DNA of 64,000 bases from Novosphingobium barchaimii LL02 (GCF_001046635.1 NZ_KQ130461.1:27299-91298), one strand, 5' to 3'; counted from the stretch's first letter, positions 1 through 11,549 are shown. The notes: generated by a model not told the origin, from the letters alone. Made by a program: numbers and translations.

Positions 1-813
1 AAGGGAACCTTGAAAACAGGCCTGAACATGCGGGGGTAGAGTTTGGATCACGGCTTGGCACTCCACCCAAAAAGCCTCGTCCTCGATAACGCCGTAGATA
101 TCGTAGATCAGAGGTACGCGCACATCCTTCAACATCTTCAGCGCGCCCAGCAGATTCTTTTTAGGGGCAATTCGCGAAAGGAACACCGCGCGCAGCGCCG
201 TGTCGGCATCGTCCTGCGGAATAACATCCAGCAACGGCTCGCCGCGACCCGGCACGTCAGATGCCACCGATATTTTCACATCGCCGAATTCACGGCGAAT
301 GTCGTTCTCCTCATGCTGCGATGAGGCCTGAAAGATGACGTTGTCATATAGTCTCAAAGCCTTGGCGACAGTCAGGAAAGTTCGCTTTTTGAACGCCTTT
401 AACTGAAGGGCTCCGGGCGACAGTTCGCCACGCGTGGCCAGTAGAACGGGCGCTGGCGCCAGGCGGCCAAAGCGGCGCTGGATCAACGGACGCAGTGTAT
501 GCGTGCTGCAAAACAAGCTGTTCAAATAGACAAGGTCGATATGAAGCCTTTGCAGGCTGCTATGCAAGGCGCGCCAACCAGCCACACCCGGCGTCTGGTA
601 AAAGACGCTCGCCTTGCCGCACCGGGTCCAACGATCGACCTCGACATCATCGTAAGGACCAGCGTCGCCCAAATCACGGTCAGAGGTGACGATACGAAAA
701 TCAAATTCATCACCTAGTTGGTCGACCATATTGGCCAGCGAACGGAGGGCTCCGCCCGCTTTATATCCTGGCAAATAATTGCTGATATATGTCAGGATCG
801 TCAATTTGGTCAC
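1..813 (-). CDS. Family 4 glycosyltransferase, 3' part outside window
   Basis: The minus strand is open from a GTG at 813 to the window edge, giving 271 residues without a stop. The N-terminus (TILTYISNYLPGYKAGGALRSL is too long to quote whole; key core GYKAGGALRSL) is the nucleotide-sugar glycosyltransferase N-lobe signature seen in GT4 enzymes of capsule and O-antigen loci. A segment near residue 220 (FLSRIAPKKNLLGAL) matches the start of the GT-B C-terminal lobe. A GGAG sequence lies about 6 bases before the GTG. It starts 30 bp after the pyruvyl-transferase gene and is probably co-transcribed. It is inferred to add a sugar to a lipid-linked polysaccharide repeat unit at the inner membrane; the substrate cannot be told. 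Confidence 0.85.
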   Translation of the reverse strand, partial: MTKLTILTYISNYLPGYKAGGALRSLANMVDQLGDEFDFRIVTSDRDLGDAGPYDDVEVDRWTRCGKASVFYQTPGVAGWRALHSSLQRLHIDLVYLNSLFCSTHTLRPLIQRRFGRLAPAPVLLATRGELSPGALQLKAFKKRTFLTVAKALRLYDNVIFQASSQHEENDIRREFGDVKISVASDVPGRGEPLLDVIPQDDADTALRAVFLSRIAPKKNLLGALKMLKDVRVPLIYDIYGVIEDEAFWVECQAVIQTLPPHVQACFQGSL

Positions 814-843
814 GCAACACTCCGCATTTTCCCAAGGCAGAAA

Positions 844-1971
844 TCAAGTTTCTCTGAAGGCAGCTTGCAATACAATGTTGCCGCCTCGCGCGGCTTCCGC
901 TGAAAATTCGTTTGCCATCGCAAACGATCGCTCGAAATTGCTATCGATAATTTGTCCGAAATCGAGCGCTTCGATATCATCGGTATTCGCATAAGGCATA
1001 TGCAATTCGTCGAAAACCGTTCGCATTTTTGCGTTAGTCGCGATTCCGAATGACGGGACACCTTGCCCGACGGCGATGATTGCCGGGTGCATCCTCGTCG
1101 TCAAAAGCAGCGAGGCGGTTTTCAGGACGGCTGCGACTTCGGTCGTGCCGATCGGGTCGGGCGGGAGCCATTCGAAGCCGGGAACCACGCTCCAATCGAC
1201 AAGATTGCGGACTTCGAGATCATAGCCGGGCCGGATCTCCGAATGCCAGCCCCGAACCTCATATCCACGCTGCGCCGCATCGGCACAGAGTGCCACGATT
1301 TTTCGTAACGCCCCCTCGGGCTGAGCAATGACACTGGGGGATACGATCAACCTCTTCACTCGATCGACGGCGCGTCCAACCCCATGCCAGCTTACGGCGG
1401 CGGGAAGGAGTTTGTCGAGCATGAAGACCGCGTCTTTGCTCTGAAATATCCTGCAATCCCTTCCTTTGAACAGCGAGCGTGCATTGTCATAGGATTTTCC
1501 GTCTCGGAAAATAAGCGTGACATTATCGCTGCCCAGATAGCGCCGGGCCATGAAACGCGCCACGGGCGACAGCGGCCAGTCCATTCCGACCGACCATGCA
1601 ATAAAGGGAACGTCGTACGCGCGCGCCGCGCGGGCCATGTGGCAAACCCGGGCCAACATTCCGAACAATGGATTGGGGATGCGATGCTCTTGGAGTTGCT
1701 GACCCCCGCCGATCACCACGGCGTCGAAATCACGCACCTTTTTCAAGACCTCGGTACTTGCCGTTTTGAAATTCAGCATCGGCACGGCCGGGAGGCCCAA
1801 ACTGCGCTCGACATAGTCTGGGTCCAGACAAGCGACGGTCACATCGACCCCCGCCTCAGCCAGAAAGCGCGACATGCAATAAGCTATCGCATTGTCGCCA
1901 AGATTTGCCAGCCCATAAGGCCCATCGAGCAGAACGCGGCGGGCGCGCCCTCCATTATCACTTCGGGGCAT
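844..1971 (-). CDS. Polysaccharide pyruvyl transferase family protein
   Basis: 375 aa. The N-terminus has the glycine-rich nucleotide-binding-like stretch LLDGPYGLANLGDNAIAY (residues about 14-31). GGGQQLQ follows near residue 90, and near residue 295 a TTRMHPAIIAVGQGVPSFGI segment is typical of the C-terminal lobe of this family (CsaB/WcaK/EpsO-like). Family members transfer pyruvate ketals to sugars or act as glycosyltransferase-fold enzymes in exopolysaccharide synthesis. It sits 2 bp after the membrane protein gene and 30 bp before the glycosyltransferase in one minus-strand operon. The exact substrate is unknown. Confidence 0.85.
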   Translation of the reverse strand: MPRSDNGGRARRVLLDGPYGLANLGDNAIAYCMSRFLAEAGVDVTVACLDPDYVERSLGLPAVPMLNFKTASTEVLKKVRDFDAVVIGGGQQLQEHRIPNPLFGMLARVCHMARAARAYDVPFIAWSVGMDWPLSPVARFMARRYLGSDNVTLIFRDGKSYDNARSLFKGRDCRIFQSKDAVFMLDKLLPAAVSWHGVGRAVDRVKRLIVSPSVIAQPEGALRKIVALCADAAQRGYEVRGWHSEIRPGYDLEVRNLVDWSVVPGFEWLPPDPIGTTEVAAVLKTASLLLTTRMHPAIIAVGQGVPSFGIATNAKMRTVFDELHMPYANTDDIEALDFGQIIDSNFERSFAMANEFSAEAARGGNIVLQAAFRET

Positions 1972-1973
1972 TT

Positions 1974-2936
1974 TTATCTCGCTGCTAGAAAGCCGGTCCC
2001 ATATTGCAGGACGCTATCGATGTATCCGATACTCTTGAAAGACAGATAAGCCATCAGCAATAATACGAGGGGGTGACCTGTTCTGGATTCGCGGACAACG
2101 ATGTAAACAAAAACTGTTGCCGTTATCATATTCATCCGCCCTCCGCCGAAGACGAACGTAGCGATGAGGGGCAAGGTCAGCATCATAAGGACATGCAGGC
2201 GCTCTCTTGAAACGAAAAGCGCAACGGCAGCCAGAAGCGCGCCCGAAGCAACTTCCATAACATCATAAGCTTGGTAAGCTTCTATTTTCTCTGTATATGA
2301 CTCTCGCGAAAGGATATAAAATATAGCAAATGAAGATAAGATAACAATTAGGAAAGCTATGCTGGTCAAAGCTTTCAACCCCCCGGCTCGAAGCGAATCT
2401 ATCGCTAACCTTGCTCTCTCCGGAAGAGAAGTAGACAAGAATATAATCATTACAGAAAAATGACTGAGCAGTGAGCATGCCGCTGCTGCCAATCTCCATG
2501 CCGGAGGCAAGACGATAGACAGAACTGCGAAGAGATATGCGAACTTCAATCGTTCGGCACTAGTCAGCAAGACCAATATGTAATAGTTTGTAATTATAAG
2601 CAATAAGAATAATATATTGACCCGGCTTCTTAGCAGCCAGTATGATGTCGTAGACATAAAAATAGCATTTACGACAGATATCACCGTATCTTTTTCAAAT
2701 AGACCAGAAAAAATCCACATAAGAATGCCATATAGAGGCTCTCTCGACCCGGTATAATTATACTGGGTTTCTGGGATTGCATAAAATGGGGTATACCGCA
2801 AAGAATTATACAGAGCGATATAATACCTCTGATCGCCTCCGACATAATATCTCAGTATCCATATCGAAAATATATATGTCGATATAAATATAAACGCCGA
2901 TACTATGATCGCATTGCTTTTCTTGGCCGCTCTCAT
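1974..2936 (-). CDS. EpsG/Wzy-like polysaccharide polymerase membrane protein
   Basis: 320 aa from the ATG at 2936, which overlaps the flippase stop as ATGA; the reading frame upstream of this is open but lies inside the flippase gene. Many hydrophobic helices are visible, beginning with a segment at residues 10-28, and the early loop YYVGGDQRYYIALYNSL resembles EpsG-type O-unit polymerases. It is clearly more A+T-rich than its neighbours and uses rarer codons, as is usual for variable polymerase genes in O-antigen or exopolysaccharide loci. Inferred role: joining of repeat units in the periplasm after flipping. Polymerases diverge strongly, so the family assignment is moderate. Confidence 0.75.
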   Translation of the reverse strand: MRAAKKSNAIIVSAFIFISTYIFSIWILRYYVGGDQRYYIALYNSLRYTPFYAIPETQYNYTGSREPLYGILMWIFSGLFEKDTVISVVNAIFMSTTSYWLLRSRVNILFLLLIITNYYILVLLTSAERLKFAYLFAVLSIVLPPAWRLAAAACSLLSHFSVMIIFLSTSLPERARLAIDSLRAGGLKALTSIAFLIVILSSFAIFYILSRESYTEKIEAYQAYDVMEVASGALLAAVALFVSRERLHVLMMLTLPLIATFVFGGGRMNMITATVFVYIVVRESRTGHPLVLLLMAYLSFKSIGYIDSVLQYGTGFLAAR

Positions 2937-4270
2937 CTCGAGCGCCTCCCCAAGTCCCTGCTCGCCGCGACAACCAGGAAAAGCCCGCGCAAAATAGATG
3001 AAGCCAGGACAGCATAGGCAACGGCCAACGCCCCAATTCCGACCATCAGGTAGGTTATAACGAGAAGCGACATGGACCAAGCGGCCATTCCGGCAAGATT
3101 GGTTATCGGTCTGTCATTGATCAAAAGGACATTCACCAGCGGTTGTTGACCGGAAATAAAAACGCCCGCGGTGACCATGACAACCAGAGCCAACCTTTCG
3201 GAAAAGAATTCGGGGCCAAACTGGCTCATGATATAGGGCGAAAAGATCACCAAGGGCAAACCTACGACAAGCGCAGAAAGCATCTGGATTGAAACGATCG
3301 ATGCCGTAAATTTCCTTACTGCTCCATGGTCTCCGCGCGCCTTCAATGAAGACATGATGGGAAGAGATGCGCGATTTGTGATGGTGCTGAACAATATGAC
3401 TATACCAAGAACATTATTGCAGAATCCGAACACACCAACGGACGCCAGCCCTCCAGGAGAAAATTGTTTCAGCATGATCTGCGCTAACCACATCGTCGGC
3501 GCCCACAATGCGGAACTGAGAAACACCGGTACCCCAAATGTCAGCAGTAGGGGGGCGTCGGACCGGCGCGCTGGCGTAAGTGGGCTCACCCCTTCGGCAC
3601 CCAGCAATCTCAAATAATGGACGATCAGGAGGGTTGCCTTTGCAGCTTCGACCGCGACCAGCGCAATCGCGGCCCCGTAAAATCCGGCGTGCATCGCTGA
3701 CAGTGGAACCGCTACAATCGAAATCAGCGCGCCAACGAGAGATACTTCTCCCATCGCGCGACCCTTTTCAAAAGAAAGCATTATAGTCAGCAGCAAGCCG
3801 TTCACCGCCGTCAGCAGAATCCAAGCTACGATCCAGTAGGGGATCGGAGAACTAGCAGGCAGTTCAAGCACGAAAGTCGCCAAAAATGGCGCCCCAGCAA
3901 TTCCTGCCAAAGTCAGCACACCGGCCGTGCTCAGAATCGTCAGTGCACATAGGTTGATGATTTCGACGGCGCGAGCAAAGCTCTCCTCAAGCATCGCTGG
4001 TATGTATCGCGCCAGAACCGAACCTGCTCCGAGAACAATGAATAGCTGCGCGGAATTCACGAATCCCTGCGCCAAGGTAAGACGCCCATATTCCGCAGCA
4101 CCCAACACATTAGCCAAAAAAACAATGACCGCAGTCTGCGCTACCTTATCCAAGGCAAATGCAATCATTGTCCAGCTAGCTATCTTTAAGAAGCGACGCA
4201 ACGTTTCTGAACGCTCAATCCATGATCGTACAGGTTTCGGCAATATTCGTAGAACGAGCGCCTGATTCAT
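2933..4270 (-). CDS. Wzx-type polysaccharide flippase
   Basis: 445 aa from the ATG at 4270, with GGAA about 9 bases upstream; an in-frame TTG at 4336 would add 22 residues. The protein is a run of about 12-14 membrane helices starting with FLKIASWTMIAFALDKVAQTA, and the early motif LGAAEYGRLTLAQGFVN is typical of the MOP/Wzx exporter superfamily (compare LG..YG..). It would flip undecaprenyl-linked repeat units across the inner membrane. It overlaps the polymerase-like gene by 4 bp (ATGA), so the two are translationally coupled. An A+T-rich gap of about 120 bp separates it from the dehydratase gene upstream. Confidence 0.87.
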   Translation of the reverse strand: MNQALVLRILPKPVRSWIERSETLRRFLKIASWTMIAFALDKVAQTAVIVFLANVLGAAEYGRLTLAQGFVNSAQLFIVLGAGSVLARYIPAMLEESFARAVEIINLCALTILSTAGVLTLAGIAGAPFLATFVLELPASSPIPYWIVAWILLTAVNGLLLTIMLSFEKGRAMGEVSLVGALISIVAVPLSAMHAGFYGAAIALVAVEAAKATLLIVHYLRLLGAEGVSPLTPARRSDAPLLLTFGVPVFLSSALWAPTMWLAQIMLKQFSPGGLASVGVFGFCNNVLGIVILFSTITNRASLPIMSSLKARGDHGAVRKFTASIVSIQMLSALVVGLPLVIFSPYIMSQFGPEFFSERLALVVMVTAGVFISGQQPLVNVLLINDRPITNLAGMAAWSMSLLVITYLMVGIGALAVAYAVLASSILRGLFLVVAASRDLGRRSR

Positions 4271-4391
4271 TAGTCTGGATTCCGATCGTACGACATAGAA
4301 TGCTTTCACGTTCGAAATAAAAAAATCATGATTCAATCAATAAATTTTATTTAATGAATTAAAACTAAATTTCTAAATAATATTTATTATA

Positions 4392-6299
4392 TCAATGTAT
4401 TGAATTTTTGTATTCTGGAACAACAATTCGCAGAATTGAAAGTGATTCCTCTGTATTTCCTTGACTAAGAAACTCTTGAAGATTGTCTAGAATAATTGAC
4501 AGTGTCTTCCAAGGATGGACCTCTTCACGCGCCTGCATGATCCGCGAATGCACCGTTGGCGCTGGATTGTCGCCGATCAGAAGCTCTTCATATAGCTTCT
4601 CGCCAGGCCGTAATCCGACCTCGACGATCTCGATGTCACCCTCCGGCGTCGCCGCATCGCGCACCGACAAGCCCGACAATCTAACCATCGTCTCAGCAAG
4701 ATCGCGGATGAGCACCGGCTGGCCCATGTCGAGAACGAAGACTTCGCCGCCCTCGGCCATGCCGCCGGCCTGGATCACGAGCTGAGAGGCTTCCGGGATG
4801 GTCATGAAGTAGCGGGTGACGTCTCTGTGTGTGATCGTCACCGGGCCGCCCGCAGCGATCTGCTTCTTGAACAGTGGGACCACTGAGCCGCTCGATCCCA
4901 GCACATTGCCGAAACGGACCATGGTGAAGAGCGTCTTGTCCTGTTCCTGCGCGCGCGCTTGCAAGATGAGCTCGCACACCCGCTTGGACGCGCCCATGAT
5001 ATTGGTCGGGCGCACCGCCTTGTCGGTGCTGACCAGGATGAAGCGCCGGACGCCCACCGCCTCGGCGGCGAGCGCGCAGTGGAGGGTACTGAAGATATTG
5101 TTGCGCATGCCTGCGATCGGATTGCTCTCGACCAGGGGCACATGCTTGTAGGCGGCCGCATGATAGACGGTTTCGGGCTGCCAGCGGCGGAAGATGCGGA
5201 AGACAGAGTCCCGGTCGGCAACGTCGGTCAGTTCGGGGATCAGGTCGACCTCGCAACCTTCGGCCAAGGCCATCTGCCGCAACTCGCTCTCGATCGCGTA
5301 GAGGAAATATTCCGACTGTTCGACCAGGATCAGCCGCTTCGGGCGCGAACGGATGATCTGGCGGCAAAGCTCGCTGCCGATCGAGCCGCCCGCGCCCGTC
5401 ACCAGCACATTCTTGGCCAGCAGCGAGCGACCCATGAGCAGTTCGTTGGGCGCGACCGCATCGCGGCCGAGCAGATCTTCTACCTGGACGTCGCGGATAT
5501 CGTTGACGGCGAAATGCCCGTCGATGAGCTGGCCGATGCCCGGCAGCATGCGCACATGGATCTTGCGGGCCTGGAGCGTAGTCACGATCTCGCGCCGCCG
5601 CACGCGCAGCGCGCTCGGGATAGCGAGCACAACCTCGTCCACCCGGCGCTCTTCGAGGATGCGATCGAGGATGGAGGAATGCCAAACGGTAACGCCGTCG
5701 AGCTGCTGGTTGCTCAGACGCTCGTCATCGTCGATATAGCCGACCAGCGCCAGATGCGGCTCCTGCCGCAGCGAGTTCGCCAATTGCTGGCCGCCGCGCC
5801 CCGCGCCATAGATGAGCAGTCGCCGCCGTTCTTCGGTCTTGCCGCGCGCGAGATGCAGATAATCGCTGACGACGAAACGCATACTAAGGCGCAGGAACAA
5901 CATCAGCAGAAAGAAGATGATCGGGTGAAGGATGGCGATCGTGCGGGGTACGCCGCTTATCTGGATAAAGCCGAAAATGACCGCCAGTGGCACCGTCAGC
6001 AGTGCGCAGGCATAGAATAGCCGGCCCGATGCGCGGGCGCCGGAGAAGCGGATAAGGTTGCGATAGACCCCGGCCGGCCAGGCGATCACTGTCCAGAAGG
6101 CGAGCGTGGTGGCCGTCAGAATCAGTACTGCGTGCAGACTGTTCGGCCATTCTCCCAGACGCAACGCGAGCGCGATCCAGGCTGCAACGAGACAAAGCAG
6201 TCCATCAAAGCCGAAGACCAGCCATCTGCGTACGGAACGCGGCAGGCTGGTCAGGGATTCCAGCAGGGTAAGAAGGGCGCTGCGCGTTTCCTTCGTCAT
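4392..6299 (-). CDS. CapD/WbpM-type nucleoside-diphosphate-sugar 4,6-dehydratase
   Basis: 635 aa, the usual size for the membrane-anchored FlaA1/WbpM/CapD group. Residues 25-130 form four or five membrane helices. A first Rossmann segment (LIYGAGRGGQQLANSL) is near 163. The catalytic SDR domain begins near 297 with VLVTGAGGSIGSELCRQI. YHAAAYKHVPLVE and STDKAVRPTNIMGASKR follow; the latter holds the region where these enzymes carry their altered catalytic triad with Met in place of Tyr. Known members make UDP-4-keto-6-deoxy sugars from UDP-GlcNAc for O-antigen or capsule. It is the first gene of the minus-strand polysaccharide block and follows glmS, which feeds the UDP-GlcNAc pool. Confidence 0.92.
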   Translation of the reverse strand: MTKETRSALLTLLESLTSLPRSVRRWLVFGFDGLLCLVAAWIALALRLGEWPNSLHAVLILTATTLAFWTVIAWPAGVYRNLIRFSGARASGRLFYACALLTVPLAVIFGFIQISGVPRTIAILHPIIFFLLMLFLRLSMRFVVSDYLHLARGKTEERRRLLIYGAGRGGQQLANSLRQEPHLALVGYIDDDERLSNQQLDGVTVWHSSILDRILEERRVDEVVLAIPSALRVRRREIVTTLQARKIHVRMLPGIGQLIDGHFAVNDIRDVQVEDLLGRDAVAPNELLMGRSLLAKNVLVTGAGGSIGSELCRQIIRSRPKRLILVEQSEYFLYAIESELRQMALAEGCEVDLIPELTDVADRDSVFRIFRRWQPETVYHAAAYKHVPLVESNPIAGMRNNIFSTLHCALAAEAVGVRRFILVSTDKAVRPTNIMGASKRVCELILQARAQEQDKTLFTMVRFGNVLGSSGSVVPLFKKQIAAGGPVTITHRDVTRYFMTIPEASQLVIQAGGMAEGGEVFVLDMGQPVLIRDLAETMVRLSGLSVRDAATPEGDIEIVEVGLRPGEKLYEELLIGDNPAPTVHSRIMQAREEVHPWKTLSIILDNLQEFLSQGNTEESLSILRIVVPEYKNSIH

Positions 6300-6401
6300 G
6301 TGCCTTGAACGTCCTTGATGAGCGTGGCGACCGATGCGCCCTGAGATTTTCCAGGAAGGCTGATGCGACCAAACTTAGCCTGACGAGGTAGGATTGCGCC
6401 T

Positions 6402-8225
<1,824 letters not shown>

Positions 8226-8291
8226 GAAAACGGCCCCCTAAATGCGAGCGCGTCTTAATCATAACAGGCTTTGTAAAGCAAGTTATCTGCC

Positions 8292-8609
8292 TTACCGATG
8301 ATCCCGCCTCGGCACCGGTCGCAGACGGACAACCAAGCTGATCACGAGGGGCCAGAATAAAGTATTGGCGATATCCAGATATGTGTCCGCTTGGCGCCAG
8401 CCATAGGCCATATAGTCGAGAATCTCATTGGTCGCCTCAGCCAGAATCACGAAGAAAAAAGGAATAAACGTTCCTAGCGACCGAGCGCAAATAAGGCGTG
8501 CCGTCAACAGCACCACCAATCCGGCATGTATATGCAAAATGGGGTCGGATAAGCCCGTTGTGCGGCTGATCCATAGAGTGATCTCGTGGTAGAATTCGGG
8601 AATGTTCAT
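8292..8609 (-). CDS. Small membrane protein, unknown function
   Basis: 105 aa. Three hydrophobic stretches are visible (IHAGLVVLLTARLICA, TFIPFFFVILAEATNEIL and the LFWPLVISLVVRL end), the second with a Glu in the membrane and a following D/Y-rich loop. This resembles small VanZ-like or uncharacterised sphingomonad membrane proteins, but I cannot assign a family. It lies on the same strand as glmS and 66 bp upstream. The start has only a weak ribosome-binding site. Confidence 0.6.
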   Translation of the reverse strand: MNIPEFYHEITLWISRTTGLSDPILHIHAGLVVLLTARLICARSLGTFIPFFFVILAEATNEILDYMAYGWRQADTYLDIANTLFWPLVISLVVRLRPVPRRDHR

Positions 8610-8806
8610 TTTTGGTGAGAGGTACTGCCTCGCTCAAGAATATGACAAACTTCTACCAAAAGACTATCTGGACGCAGGAATGGCCTGAGTGACATAGGGG
8701 TCACTCATGTGGATTGTAGTCCTCAAAGCTTTCATCCAGAGGATGCTAAATCGGATGAACTGCCGAATTCTCGGTTTCACGCCGCATCGCTTCATAGTAT
8801 AGGGGG

Positions 8807-9007
8807 ATGGCAACCTTAGGGGTGAGGCTTCCAATGATATTTCAGGATGGAGAATTGCGCCGCATCGTGAGCAGCAAGCCTATGCTGTTTGATGGATGGG
8901 CGTATGTGCCTATAGAATTAGTTCCCGACGTCCCTGAAACGCCGTCTATATTGGAACATGAACCGGCAGAACCGGACATGTCGCCTGCGCCGACTCAGGC
9001 TAGATAA
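8807..9007 (+). CDS. Small hypothetical protein
   Basis: 66 aa with the acidic, proline-rich tail typical of a real small protein rather than a shadow frame (ILEHEPAEPDMSPAP). A GGGGG stretch lies 4-5 bases before the ATG. No domain is recognised. Nothing else is visible in the 8610-8806 gap before it. Confidence 0.45.
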   Translation: MATLGVRLPMIFQDGELRRIVSSKPMLFDGWAYVPIELVPDVPETPSILEHEPAEPDMSPAPTQAR

Positions 9008-9185
9008 GGCCTGAAAGCTAAGATTATGGCTAGTGGCTAATCTGGCTGATTAGGTCAGTTGAATCGGTAATCCCGATTCTTTGGCATTCGCCTATCTATA
9101 TAATGCCGATGCGCTACTCGCTTGGCTGTAGTTGCCTTGGGAATGCACTCAATCCGGCGATAATTTAAGGCCTTATTTCACGACA

Positions 9186-9434
9186 TCAATTGCTATCTGG
9201 CTTGCTATCGTTATCGTCAGCCACGATCACGATAGCACCAGCAACAATCGCAGCGCCTCCCAAGAGGGCGATTAGGGGGCCCCCCTCCAGCAGCTTGCTC
9301 GATTTCTTGGACGAGGTCACAGCCTTCACATTTGCCGCCTTGGCGACGGAAAGTGATGAAGCGGAATTTGCCATAGCCGGCGCGGCTATCAGAGACGATG
9401 TCATTACGCCGGCAAGGAGGACGCGGAAGCCCAT
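9186..9434 (-). CDS. Small exported protein with C-terminal membrane segment
   Basis: 82 aa from the ATG at 9434, chosen because AAGGGA precedes it by about 8 bases; the frame is open for another 53 residues upstream but overlaps the phosphoesterase gene. The N-terminus is a clear signal peptide (GFRVLLAGVMTSSLIAAPAMA, cut after AMA). A lysine/serine-rich middle follows, then a Gly/Ala/Val hydrophobic stretch (PLIALLGGAAIVAGAIVIV) and an acidic tail. Such small secreted proteins are common in sphingomonads; no function is known. Confidence 0.65.
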   Translation of the reverse strand: MGFRVLLAGVMTSSLIAAPAMANSASSLSVAKAANVKAVTSSKKSSKLLEGGPLIALLGGAAIVAGAIVIVADDNDSKPDSN

Positions 9435-9528
9435 ATCGATTATCCCTTTCGAGGAAATTTTTTTTAAAATATCACTGACCGTGTGGTCGTGCAAGCCAAT
9501 TCCTGCATCCACTTGTTGTCTGAACTCG

Positions 9529-10335
9529 TCATGCACCCTTATGTTGCGGCTGTTGACAGCTTTGTTGTAGGATCCACCGCTCGCCGCCCTCAAATCCCAT
9601 CGCGGTCAGTATGCCCGAGCGATAAGCGCCTGTATCCAATCCAATTCGACCGGGGTGCTCGACTATCTTCTCAAAGATGGTATGCCCATGGATGATCAAC
9701 ATACCAGGAATGATGGGTCTATTTTTATTGCCAGGTGCGCGCAAGAAGTCGTCGCGGATCCAACGCAGATCGTTCGCTCTTTGCTTTTCAAGCGGTATGC
9801 CCGGGCGGACGCCGGCATGGACAAACACATAGTTACCCTCGACAATCATATCTTCGAAGCCTTCGAGGAAGGCTCGGTGGGCGGATGGAACGGCGGCTTG
9901 CAGCATCGTAGCAAGCTCGCTGAAGTCGGCTGCTTCATATGCGTGCGGCGCGATGCCATAGTTCAGGATCGTCTCCGACCCGCCGATACGATCAAAAAAT
10001 CGGAGGGCATCGCGGTGACCATCCAAGGCGGTCAGGAAAGCCTCCTCGTGATTGCCGAGCAGGAAGCGCGTCTCAGGGCGTTCTGCCTTTAACGCAATTA
10101 GCCGGTCGATGACCTGGGCTGACTGTGGCCCGCGGTTAATCAGGTCGCCCAGGAAGATCAATTCGCCTTTGGGTCCACCGCGCGCTGCCTCATCAGCGCG
10201 GATCTGCGCGAGCAGACCATCGAGCAGGTCAAGATGGCCATGAATGTCGCCGATGGCATAGAGGCGACGACCATCAGGCGCGCGCGCAGCGGGTCTTGGA
10301 GCTTTTACAAAGCGGGAGAAAATTTTCGCAAGCAT
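9529..10335 (-). CDS. Metallophosphoesterase (PP2A/ApaH-like phosphatase)
   Basis: 268 aa from the ATG at 10335; longer starts would overlap the divergent protease gene. The five metal-binding blocks of calcineurin-like phosphoesterases are present: GDIHG near residue 30, GDLINRG near 60, GNHE near 93, the single His in FVHAGVRPG near 170, and IHGHT near 208. This is the bacterial serine/threonine phosphatase 1-like group, cytoplasmic, acting on phosphoproteins or nucleotides. It is divergently arranged with the M48 protease gene over a 32-bp gap, so promoters must overlap the 5' ends. Confidence 0.9.
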   Translation of the reverse strand: MLAKIFSRFVKAPRPAARAPDGRRLYAIGDIHGHLDLLDGLLAQIRADEAARGGPKGELIFLGDLINRGPQSAQVIDRLIALKAERPETRFLLGNHEEAFLTALDGHRDALRFFDRIGGSETILNYGIAPHAYEAADFSELATMLQAAVPSAHRAFLEGFEDMIVEGNYVFVHAGVRPGIPLEKQRANDLRWIRDDFLRAPGNKNRPIIPGMLIIHGHTIFEKIVEHPGRIGLDTGAYRSGILTAMGFEGGERWILQQSCQQPQHKGA

Positions 10336-10367
10336 CGGTGGATGCGGTACCTTGCCGGCCTTGAGCA

Positions 10368-11438
10368 GTGAAAATGAGAGCGATGGTGAAGCATAGCAGG
10401 GTTTCAAGCATAAAACGCTGGAAAAGTAGCATGTTGGGCCTGGCACTGATAGCGGCAGCCCCAGTCCTTATGTTCGGGGTACCGACATTGGCAGATGAGA
10501 TGCCTGCCTTTGAGGCCATTCGGGCAGTTGATGCGGAGATGGCGAGCATCGGCTACCGCCTCGCCGTCTCCAATGCCAGCCTGTGTGATCGGCAAGAGCC
10601 TGGATTGGGGCTGCTGCTTCATACACCCGATCAATATTCGCTTGATGTGCGTGAGGCGGCGATTCGCCACTTTCGCTTCGATGGGCCGTTGGGGGTGGAG
10701 GCGGTCATGCCCGGCTCGCCGGCGGCGGCGGCGGGAGTACGTGCTGATGATACATTGTTGGGCGTGGGACAAAGGCGTTTCAGTCCCGTCGATCCTGAAG
10801 CCAAGGCGAGCACTGCCGCGCTTATCAATGCGACGCGCCAGATCATGGCGCTCCCCGCAGACCGTCCGCAGGTGCTCCACATGCGTCGTGATGGGGTCGA
10901 CCAAGAGCGCATCGTCATTCCGGCCCCAGCATGCCGTTCCCGGTTTGAGGTGGTGCTGGGCTCTGATTTTGTCGCTCAGGCAGATGGTGAGATAGTGCAA
11001 ATAGGCAGTCGCTTCTTTGCGGATTATCCTGAATGGGTCACTGTGCCGATAGCCCATGAACTGGCACATAATATCTTGCGGCACCGCGAGCGGCTCGAGG
11101 CAAAAGGCGTAAATTACGGCCTATTGTCAGGTGTCGGCCGCAATGTTCGTTATTTTCGGCAGACTGAAATAGAAGCGGACATTTTGTCTGTGTCACTCCT
11201 TGCCAATGCGGGATATGATCCAAAAATCGCCCTGCTTTTCTGGCGCGCGTTCGGCCCTGTGCATGGTGCGGGCATATTGCGCAGCCGCTCGCACCCCGCC
11301 TGGAAGGATCGCGTGGCCACTATGGAGCGCGCGATCGCCGAACTGGAACCAGAAAGCCCGCGCCGACCTGCCATCCTAACCGCGCGCAACCGGCCGCTCG
11401 ACGGAAACTGGCAGGCTCTACTGGAGAAAAGGCGCTGA
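10368..11438 (+). CDS. M48-family peptidase with PDZ domain, exported
   Basis: 356 aa. Residues 20-43 are a hydrophobic signal segment ending in ADE. Residues about 95-185 form a PDZ-like domain (LGVEAVMPGSPAAAAGVRADDTLLGVG). The zinc site HELAHNILRHR (HExxH) lies near residue 228, with a downstream glutamate in TEIEADILSVSLLANAGY as third ligand, as in M48 peptidases. It is inferred to act in the periplasm in protein quality control or outer-membrane maintenance. Five Met codons occur in the first 30 residues, so the exact start is uncertain. Confidence 0.85.
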   Translation: MKMRAMVKHSRVSSIKRWKSSMLGLALIAAAPVLMFGVPTLADEMPAFEAIRAVDAEMASIGYRLAVSNASLCDRQEPGLGLLLHTPDQYSLDVREAAIRHFRFDGPLGVEAVMPGSPAAAAGVRADDTLLGVGQRRFSPVDPEAKASTAALINATRQIMALPADRPQVLHMRRDGVDQERIVIPAPACRSRFEVVLGSDFVAQADGEIVQIGSRFFADYPEWVTVPIAHELAHNILRHRERLEAKGVNYGLLSGVGRNVRYFRQTEIEADILSVSLLANAGYDPKIALLFWRAFGPVHGAGILRSRSHPAWKDRVATMERAIAELEPESPRRPAILTARNRPLDGNWQALLEKRR

Positions 11439-11549
11439 CCGTCACGGCATTGCTCTTCATTCAGCGCGTTGCTGCTCGCTCGTAATGTGAGGTGGTGCGG
11501 GAAATTTGGACAGGTTGTTAAGCTAATCCCGACCTGAGGAAGGACGGGA

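Noticed and set aside
4959-6020. 353-codon plus-strand frame opposite the dehydratase gene
   Set aside because: Mirror of a clear CapD/WbpM gene in GC-rich DNA; sequence has no domain and no ribosome-binding site.
6300-6401. Tn7 attachment site at the end of glmS
   Set aside because: No Tn7 end or genes are present; the polysaccharide locus follows at once.
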